From the NCBI GenBank assembly GCA_002255905.1, contig NKIN01000005.1:248001-312000 (forward strand): a stretch of DNA of 64,000 nt. Direction: 5' to 3'. The position numbers were made by a program, and so were the translations under genes. Source of the DNA: Burkholderiales bacterium PBB1. GTDB lineage: Bacteria; Pseudomonadota; Gammaproteobacteria; Burkholderiales; Burkholderiaceae_C. Positions 57,926-64,000 of this stretch are shown piece by piece. Numbering within the stretch: the first letter of the stretch is position 1; each line of letters begins with the position of its first letter. A model generated the notes under the pieces. That model worked only from the letters and a program-made list of their open reading frames with translations. It was not told the DNA's origin and searched no databases.

Positions 57926-58840
57926 ATGACCTTTTCCGACATGCTCAACATCGCCACCATGCAAGGCTTCGCAGGCCTCAGCCTGTTCGCCGTGCTGCTG
58001 TTGATGGGCCTGGGGCTCGCGATCATCTTCGGCCAGATGGGCGTGATCAACATGGCGCACGGCGAGTTCATGACGATCGGCGCATACACCATCTTCCTGG
58101 CATCGACGATCACGGAGAAGTTCGCGCCGACGTTCATGCCGTACTACTTCCTGATCGCGATCGGTGTGGCGTTCGTGTTCGCGTTCATCGTCGGCTGGTT
58201 CGTCGAGTGGTCGCTGATACGACATCTCTACAAGCGGCCGCTGGACACGCTGCTCGCCACCTGGGGCATCAGCCTGGCGATGCAGCAGAGCTTTCGCTCC
58301 TTCATCGGCCCGAAAGAGGTGAGCCCAACGCTGCCGGACTGGCTGCTGGGCTCGTGGTCGCCGCACCCGGGCCTGGACATCCCGATCAACGGCATGTTCG
58401 TGCTCGGCCTGACGCTGTTCGTCACGGGTGCGGTGATGCTGGCGCTGTACCGCAGCCGCTGGGGCTTGCGGGTGCGCGCCACGGTGGCCAACCGGGCGAT
58501 GGCCAACGCCACCGGCATCAACACCAAGAAGACCGACCGGCTGACGTTCGCCATCGGTTGCGGCATCGCGGGCATCGCAGGCGCTGCCTTCACCACCATC
58601 GGCTCGACCGGGCCGACCTCGGGCTCGCTGTACATCGTCGACGCGTTCCTGGTGGTCACGTTCGGCGGCGCCGCCAGCCTGCTCGGTACCGTGGCTTCGG
58701 CCTTCGGGATCGCGCAGACGCAGTCGATTTCCGAGTTTTTCATGAGCGGCTCGATGGCCAAGGTGCTGACGCTGTCGCTGATCGTCGTGATCCTGATGAT
58801 CCGTCCGCAGGGCCTCTTCGCGGTCAAGGTGCGCCGATGA
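57926..58840 (+). CDS. Amide/urea ABC transporter permease (UrtB/FmdE/LivH type)
   Basis: 304 residues from ATG 57926; an in-frame TTG at 57902 would lie in the hairpin tail. About eight membrane helices, with the family motif GQMGVINMAHGEFMTIGAY near the N-terminus, RATVANRAMANATGIN (EAA-like loop) and GGAASLLGTVASAF. It forms the inner-membrane channel with the next gene product. Confidence 0.94.
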   Translation: MTFSDMLNIATMQGFAGLSLFAVLLLMGLGLAIIFGQMGVINMAHGEFMTIGAYTIFLASTITEKFAPTFMPYYFLIAIGVAFVFAFIVGWFVEWSLIRHLYKRPLDTLLATWGISLAMQQSFRSFIGPKEVSPTLPDWLLGSWSPHPGLDIPINGMFVLGLTLFVTGAVMLALYRSRWGLRVRATVANRAMANATGINTKKTDRLTFAIGCGIAGIAGAAFTTIGSTGPTSGSLYIVDAFLVVTFGGAASLLGTVASAFGIAQTQSISEFFMSGSMAKVLTLSLIVVILMIRPQGLFAVKVRR

Positions 58841-58884
58841 GCCTGCCGTTGCCACACGCATCGATGTTTCCCGGAGTCCGCTGA

Positions 58885-60090
58885 ATGAACACCTTGATGA
58901 ACGGCTTGAAACGATCCGGCCTCGGGCCACTGCTGATGCTGGCGATCTTGCTGGTGGTGGTGCTGCCGCTGAGCCTGGACATCTTCCGGCTGAACCTGGT
59001 CGGCAAGTACCTCACCTACGCCTTCGTGGCGGTCGGCCTGGTGATGGTGTGGGGCTACGGCGGCGTGTTGAGCCTGGGGCAGGGCGTGTTCTTCGGCCTC
59101 GGCGGCTATGCGATGGCGATGTTCCTGAAGCTCGAGGCGAGCGACCCCATCACCACCAAGATCCAGTCGACGCCGGGCATTCCGGACTTCATGGACTGGA
59201 ACCAGATCACCGAGCTGCCCACCTTCTGGCTGCCGTTCAAGAGCCTGCCGCTGACGCTGATCCTGGTGATCGCAGTGCCGATGCTGCTGGCCTGGATCAT
59301 CAGCTACGCCATGTTCAAGCGGCGCGTCGGTGGGGTGTACTTCGCGATCATCACGCAGGCGGTGTCGCTGATCGTGACGGTGCTGATCATCGGCCAGCAG
59401 GGCTACACCGGCGGCGTCAACGGCATGACCGACCTGAAGACCATGCTGGGCTGGGACACGCGCACCGATCAGGCCAAGTACATCCTCTACTTCGCCTGCG
59501 TGGGGCTGTTGATCGCGAGCATCCTGCTGTGCCGCTGGGTGCAGAAGAGCAAGTGCGGCACGCTGTTGCTGGCCATGCGCGACAAGGAAGACCGGGTGCG
59601 TTTCTCCGGCTACGACGTGGCCGACTTCAAGATCTTCACCTTCTGTCTGGCAGCAGGTCTGTCGGGCATCGGCGGCGCCTTGTTCGCGCTGCAGGTGGGC
59701 TTCATGTCCCCCAGCTTCGTCGGCATCGTGCCGTCCATCGAGATGGTGATCTACGCGGCAGTGGGCGGGCGCATGAGCCTGGTCGGCGCGGTCTATGGTG
59801 CGCTGCTGGTCAACGCGGGCAAGACGCTGTTTTCCGAGAGCTTCCCTGACCTGTGGCTGTTCCTGATGGCTGCACTCTTCATTGGCGTGACCATGGCCTT
59901 CCCGATGGGGCTGGCCGGGGTGGTCGAAGACAAGATCAAGCCCTGGTGGAAGCGCCGCCAGCTCGAACGGCGCACGAATGCCGAGCGCATCGCCGCAGCC
60001 CAGGCCGCCTACCCGGACCGGCCGGCCTCGAAGCCGCCGCAGGACCCCGACGGCAAGCTGCCCCCCGGCCTGAACCGCCAACAAGCCTGA
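58885..60090 (+). CDS. Amide/urea ABC transporter permease (UrtC/FmdF/LivM type)
   Basis: 401 residues, ten or so membrane helices. WGYGGVLSLGQGVFFGLGGYAM near residue 53 and AMRDKEDRVRFSGYD are LivM-type signatures. The last ~55 residues are hydrophilic and Pro-rich (RRQLERRTNAERIA to PPGLNRQQA), a typical cytoplasmic tail in UrtC. 44 bases after the first permease; longer than most LivM proteins. Confidence 0.94.
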   Translation: MNTLMNGLKRSGLGPLLMLAILLVVVLPLSLDIFRLNLVGKYLTYAFVAVGLVMVWGYGGVLSLGQGVFFGLGGYAMAMFLKLEASDPITTKIQSTPGIPDFMDWNQITELPTFWLPFKSLPLTLILVIAVPMLLAWIISYAMFKRRVGGVYFAIITQAVSLIVTVLIIGQQGYTGGVNGMTDLKTMLGWDTRTDQAKYILYFACVGLLIASILLCRWVQKSKCGTLLLAMRDKEDRVRFSGYDVADFKIFTFCLAAGLSGIGGALFALQVGFMSPSFVGIVPSIEMVIYAAVGGRMSLVGAVYGALLVNAGKTLFSESFPDLWLFLMAALFIGVTMAFPMGLAGVVEDKIKPWWKRRQLERRTNAERIAAAQAAYPDRPASKPPQDPDGKLPPGLNRQQA

Positions 60091-60109
60091 AACCGGATCG
60101 GAGCCAACC

Positions 60110-60853
60110 ATGAGCAACACCGACTTCGCCCTGGCTGTGGAAGACCTGACCGTGTCGTTCGACGGCTTCAAGGCCATCGACATGCTCACGCTGTACGTCG
60201 ACAAGAACGAGCTGCGCGTGATCATCGGCCCCAACGGTGCAGGCAAGACCACGCTGCTGGACCTGATCTGCGGCAAGACCCGCGCGAGCGGCGGCAGCAT
60301 CAAGTTCAAGAACACCGAACTGACGAAGATGGCCGAGCACAAGCGTGTGCGCCTGGGCATCGGCCGCAAGTTCCAGACGCCGTCGATCTACGAGAACCTG
60401 AGCGTGTTCCAGAACCTCGAGGTGTCGTATCCGAAGGGTCGCTCGGTGCTGGGCGCGTTGGCGTTCAAGTGCACCGACGAGGTCCAGGCCAAGGTGCAGG
60501 TGGTGGCCGAGGAGATCGGCCTGGCCGACAAGCTCGAGATCGAAGCCGGGCTGCTCTCGCATGGCCAGAAGCAGTGGCTGGAGATCGGCATGTTGCTGAT
60601 GCAGGAGCCCGAGCTGCTGATGCTCGACGAGCCGATTGCCGGCATGAGTGCGCGCGAGCGCGAGCTGACGGCCGAGTTGCTCAAGCGCATCTGCGCCAAC
60701 CGCGCGGTGATCGTGATCGAGCACGACATGGATTTCGTCAAGCAGATCGCCCACAAGGTCACCGTGATGCACCAGGGAAAGATCCTGGCCGAAGGGTCGA
60801 TGGACCAAGTGCAGAACGACCCCAAGGTGATCGATGTGTACCTCGGGCACTGA
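60110..60853 (+). CDS. Amide/urea ABC transporter ATPase (UrtD/LivG type)
   Basis: 247 residues. Walker A GPNGAGKTT (40-48), Q-loop KFQTPSIYENLSV, signature LLSHGQKQWLEIG (a LSHGQ variant usual for UrtD) and Walker B LLMLDEPIAGMS. Nineteen bases after the permease; pairs with the next ATPase. Confidence 0.95.
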   Translation: MSNTDFALAVEDLTVSFDGFKAIDMLTLYVDKNELRVIIGPNGAGKTTLLDLICGKTRASGGSIKFKNTELTKMAEHKRVRLGIGRKFQTPSIYENLSVFQNLEVSYPKGRSVLGALAFKCTDEVQAKVQVVAEEIGLADKLEIEAGLLSHGQKQWLEIGMLLMQEPELLMLDEPIAGMSARERELTAELLKRICANRAVIVIEHDMDFVKQIAHKVTVMHQGKILAEGSMDQVQNDPKVIDVYLGH

Positions 60854-60865
60854 ACAAGGATAGCC

Positions 60866-61555
60866 ATGCTCAACGTCACCAACCTGCACGTCGGCTACGG
60901 CCAGAGCGAAGCGCTGCACGGCATCGACTTCCATGCCCACAAGAACGAGACCGTGGCCATCATGGGCCGCAACGGCATGGGCAAGACCACGCTGTTCAAG
61001 TCGCTGATCGGCATCTTGCCGCTGAAGTCGGGCAAGGTCGAGATCGACGGCCAGGACATCAGCAAGGACGAGAGCTACCAGCGCGTGGCCAAGGGGGTGG
61101 CCTACGTGCCTCAGGGGCGGATGATCTTCTCGACGCTGAGCGTCACCGAGAACATCCAGACCGGGCTGGAGAACGCCAAGGACAAACGGATCCCCGACGA
61201 GATCTACGCCTTGTTCCCGGTGCTGTTCGACATGCGCAACCGAAAGGGCGGCAACCTGTCGGGCGGCCAGCAGCAGCAGCTCGCCATTGCGCGCGCGCTG
61301 GTCACCAACCCCAAGGTGCTGCTGCTCGATGAGCCCACCGAAGGCATCCAGCCCTCGATCATCAAGGACATCGCCCGCGCCTTGAACGAGATCCGCAAGA
61401 TGCGCGAGATCACGATCATCGTCTCCGAGCAGGTGCTGAGTTTCGCGATGGATGTCGCCGACCGCCTGTTCGTCATCGAAGGTGGACGGCTGGTGCACGA
61501 GACCACCCGCGCCGGCACCGACGTCGCCCACATCAAGCAATACCTATCTGTTTGA
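60866..61555 (+). CDS. Amide/urea ABC transporter ATPase (UrtE/LivF type)
   Basis: 229 residues. Walker A GRNGMGKTT (34-42), VPQGRMIFSTLSVTEN Q-loop, LSGGQQQQLAIARAL and LLLDEPTEGIQPSII. The GRNGMGKTT form and PTEGIQPSI are typical of UrtE. Final transporter gene; formamidase follows after 72 bases that show no clear terminator. Confidence 0.95.
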   Translation: MLNVTNLHVGYGQSEALHGIDFHAHKNETVAIMGRNGMGKTTLFKSLIGILPLKSGKVEIDGQDISKDESYQRVAKGVAYVPQGRMIFSTLSVTENIQTGLENAKDKRIPDEIYALFPVLFDMRNRKGGNLSGGQQQQLAIARALVTNPKVLLLDEPTEGIQPSIIKDIARALNEIRKMREITIIVSEQVLSFAMDVADRLFVIEGGRLVHETTRAGTDVAHIKQYLSV

Positions 61556-61627
61556 AGCCCCGGGGCTACGGCCCTGATTTGCCCGCCACTTGTCCGCGCC
61601 ACACGAACCCACACAGGAGCCAACACC

Positions 61628-62860
61628 ATGACCGACACGCTGATCAAGGTCGACTTGAGCCAATCGCCCACTCTCAACGAGAACATCCACAACCGCTGGC
61701 ATCCGGACATCCCGATGGCCTGCTGGGTCAAGCCGGGTGACGATTTCATCCTCGAGACGTTCGACTGGACCGGTGGTTTCATCAAGAACAACGACAGCGC
61801 CGACGATGTGCGCGACATCGACCTGACGACGGTGCACTACCTGTCGGGCCCGGTGGGCGTGAAAGGTGCTGAGCCTGGCGACCTGCTGGTGGTCGAACTG
61901 CTCGACATCGGCGCCAAGCCCGACAGCCTGTGGGGCTTCAACGGCTTCTTCAGCAAGAAGAATGGTGGTGGCTTCCTGACGGACCACTTCCCGCAGGCGC
62001 AGAAATCGATCTGGGACATCGAGGGGATGTTCACGCGGTCGCGGCATGTGCCGGGCGTGCAGTTTGCCGGACTGATCCACCCAGGCCTGATCGGTTGCCT
62101 GCCCGACAAGAAGATGCTCGACATGTGGAACAAGCGCGAGGGGGACTTCATCGCCACCGACCCGAATCGGGTGCCGCCACTGGCAGCGCCACCATCGGCA
62201 GGCACCGCGCACATGGGCAAGCTCAAGGGCGATGCCGCAGCGAAGGCCGCCGCCGAAGGCGCACGCACGGTGCCGCCGCGCGAGCACGGCGGCAACTGCG
62301 ATATCAAGGACCTGTCGCGTGGCTCGAAGATCTACTTCCCGGTCTACGTGGACGGCGCCGGCTTGAGCGTCGGCGACCTGCACTTCAGCCAGGGCGATGG
62401 CGAGATCACCTTCTGCGGCGCCATCGAGATGGCGGGGTGGGTGCACATGCGCGTCAGTCTGTTGAAGGGCGGCATGGCGAAGTACGGCATCAAGAACCCG
62501 ATCTTCAAGCCCAGCCCGATCACACCGACCTACAACGACTACCTGATCTTCGAGGGCATCTCGGTCGACGAGTGGGGCAAGCAGCACTACCTCGATGTGC
62601 ACGTCGCCTATCGGCAGGCCTGCCTGAACGCCATCGAGTACCTGACAAAGTTCGGGTATTCCCGTGCGCAAGCGCATTCGATCCTGGGGACGGCGCCGGT
62701 GCAGGGGCACATCAGCGGGGTGGTCGATATTCCCAACGCGTGTGCCACGCTGTGGCTGCCGACGCAGATCTTCGAGTTCGACATCAACCCGAACGCAGCC
62801 GGGCCGGTGAAGTACCTCGATGGATCGATCGACATGCCGCTGTCTCCGGACCTCGTCTGA
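61628..62860 (+). CDS. fmdA: Formamidase (acetamidase/formamidase family)
   Basis: Hydrolyses formamide to formate and ammonia in the cytoplasm. 410 residues, family length. VDLSQSPTLNENIHNRWHPDIP, the EPGDLLVVELLDI segment and REHGGNCDIKDLSRGSKIYFPVYV are FmdA/AmdA hallmarks; near the end FGYSRAQAHSILGTAPVQGHISGVVDIPN closes the fold. An AGGAG lies 10 bases before the ATG. Encoded with transporter genes as in methylotroph fmd loci, it links amide uptake to ammonia release. (Motifs are quoted in part.). Confidence 0.95.
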   Translation: MTDTLIKVDLSQSPTLNENIHNRWHPDIPMACWVKPGDDFILETFDWTGGFIKNNDSADDVRDIDLTTVHYLSGPVGVKGAEPGDLLVVELLDIGAKPDSLWGFNGFFSKKNGGGFLTDHFPQAQKSIWDIEGMFTRSRHVPGVQFAGLIHPGLIGCLPDKKMLDMWNKREGDFIATDPNRVPPLAAPPSAGTAHMGKLKGDAAAKAAAEGARTVPPREHGGNCDIKDLSRGSKIYFPVYVDGAGLSVGDLHFSQGDGEITFCGAIEMAGWVHMRVSLLKGGMAKYGIKNPIFKPSPITPTYNDYLIFEGISVDEWGKQHYLDVHVAYRQACLNAIEYLTKFGYSRAQAHSILGTAPVQGHISGVVDIPNACATLWLPTQIFEFDINPNAAGPVKYLDGSIDMPLSPDLV

Positions 62861-62878
62861 TCGGCTGAGGAGCGTCGC

Positions 62879-63229
62879 ATGCCGACTTACGACTACGACT
62901 GCCCCGCTTGCGGAGGCTTCGATGCCTTCCGCACGCTGGCCGCGCGAAACGAGCCTGCCATCTGCCCTGATTGCTCCGAGGAGTCACCGCGGGTGTTTGT
63001 CAGCGCACCGCGACTGGCGCTGTTGGCAGGCGCGACGCGCAGCGCGATGGACATCAACGAGCGCGCTTCGCACGAACCCAAAAGTTCGCGGGACTACGCG
63101 CGTTTGAAGCATCCATCAGGGTGCGGCTGTTGCTCGACTGGTGGCAGCACCCGCCGAGGCGCGACCCTGCGCGCTGCCAATGGTGACAAGACGTTTCCGA
63201 GCAAACGTCCGTGGATGATCAGCCACTGA
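62879..63229 (+). CDS. fmdB: FmdB-family zinc-ribbon regulatory protein
   Basis: 116 residues. MPTYDYDCPACGGF gives the first Cys pair (Cys8, Cys11) and ICPDCSEE the second (Cys29, Cys32), the zinc ribbon of FmdB proteins, which were first described as putative regulators of formamidase expression. The tail is basic, with a GCGCCS motif (about 80-85). Eighteen bases after fmdA. Confidence 0.9.
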   Translation: MPTYDYDCPACGGFDAFRTLAARNEPAICPDCSEESPRVFVSAPRLALLAGATRSAMDINERASHEPKSSRDYARLKHPSGCGCCSTGGSTRRGATLRAANGDKTFPSKRPWMISH

Positions 63230-64000
63230 GCTGTTCATCGACGACGCGGCGCATGCGCTCGCAACAGCGGGCCATGTTGGCCGTTACAGGTGTCCATTGG
63301 AATCCCTAGGCCCGATTCGGGCCTTGCGCGAAATCAACAATCGACGACGACTCGCGGCGCAGTCGGCACCTGTAGACTCCGCGCCGCAGCGTACCCGGCC
63401 CTGTGCTGAGTGTCTCGGCCATCAGGTCAACGGTGTGAGGCAAAGCAGGTGACGGTGGTTCCCCGGTCCGAGAGAATTGGACTCGGGGTACACCCTATAG
63501 GCTTTAAAAAAACTTTATAAAACAATAAGTTGACTCTAATGCTCTTCGGGGCAGGCGTCGCTGCATACCACGCGGAATGCAGCCAGAGCGATCGCAGGTT
63601 GATCGGTCTGACGTCCTGTTCGCGTGGGTTGGCGTCTGAGGTCGGACAGTTGGTATCGAGACCATCAGATGACGATCTACGGCTCGTCGGCCCGGGTGCC
63701 GAGTGCGATGACGAACAGCACCATGAGTGACATTTTTCTAGTCTTGCAGGCAATCGATTCGTGGTCGGGAAGTTGCCAGGCAGTCCCTCAGATGAATCGC
63801 TGGTTACTTTGAACTTGATGTCGAAATGTTCTGCAAGGCGCCGGGCAGTCTTCCGACGCTGGAAAAATGCAACCTCTCTGGTTGTTGAAGCCCTTCATTC
63901 ACAAGACGAGGGGTGTTTTTGCGTTCGGCTGATTCATATGCCGGTGCGCAGTGTTTTGTAATCAATAAGTGATCCCCCCCCACGAACCTCGTGACTTGTG
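63230..64000. other. Window end without a recognisable gene
   Basis: 771 bases after fmdB. Short open frames on both strands have no ribosome site and no family likeness. A 7-bp hairpin is at 63308-63324 (no T run). Bases 63501-63540 are unusually A/T-rich for this chromosome, with TTTATAAAA in the middle, the sort of region that holds a promoter; 63700-63961 is also lower in G+C than the genome. It may be a decayed or transferred segment, or the control region of a gene beyond the window. Confidence 0.5.

Noticed and set aside
58228-60369. 713-residue open frame antisense to the permease genes
   Set aside because: Shadow frame; lacks motifs and a start site.

Overview
The window is about 64 kb of GC-rich (roughly two-thirds G+C), densely coded bacterial chromosome. 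Two housekeeping runs point to a betaproteobacterium of the order Burkholderiales: yceD-rpmF-plsX-fabHDG-acpP-fabF-rpoE-rseA-rseB-mucD-lepA-lepB-rnc-era-recO-pdxJ-acpS-nagZ, and rne facing rluC-gph-Rieske-sppA-psd. The genus cannot be fixed from sequence reading alone. No tRNA, rRNA, CRISPR array, transposase or phage gene was recognised.

Layout. (1) 1-7404: surface-polysaccharide genes. A DegT aminotransferase end, a PglC-type initiating sugar transferase and a CapD/PglF-type dehydratase lie on the + strand. They converge on a - strand operon rfbB-rfbD-rfbA-rfbC-wecA-like that makes dTDP-L-rhamnose and primes undecaprenyl phosphate. (2) 7519-10439: an RhlE-type helicase, a tetrapyrrole-methylase-family methyltransferase and Maf. 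(3) 10501-30265: the long + strand core run (fatty acid synthesis, sigma-E envelope stress module, translation/secretion/RNA processing genes, PLP and ACP activation, NagZ), ending at a strong terminator shared with rne. (4) 30333-38114: RNase E, then rluC to psd. (5) 38115-48297: an accessory zone with a low-GC orphan gene and a urease cluster ureA-[small His-rich membrane protein]-ureB-ureC ... ureE-ureF-ureG. The cluster is split by an Fbp-type ferric-iron ABC transporter and by two copies of a ~120-bp inverted-repeat element; a third copy lies at 38141-38265. No ureD is present. (6) 48399-52050: a small glycan cassette (WbqC-like, NeuD-like acetyltransferase, WecE, WecF) that would make and transfer a 4-amino-fucose-type sugar from the dTDP-4-keto-6-deoxyglucose made by RfbA/RfbB about 45 kb away. 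(7) 52058-63229: a nitrogen-scavenging block. A very unusual hybrid histidine kinase has an NCS1 nucleobase-transporter-like front end and an eight-cysteine cluster; with its LuxR-type response regulator it is divergent from a five-gene amide/urea ABC transporter, formamidase (fmdA) and FmdB. (8) 63230-64000: no convincing gene.

How it fits together: formamidase and urease both release ammonia from small amides or urea, the Urt/Fmd-type transporter brings such substrates in, and the transporter-like kinase pair is placed to sense a nitrogenous ligand and control them. The strongest candidates for something undescribed are the NCS1-kinase module, the 53-residue histidine-rich membrane protein inside the urease operon, and the modular inverted-repeat element.
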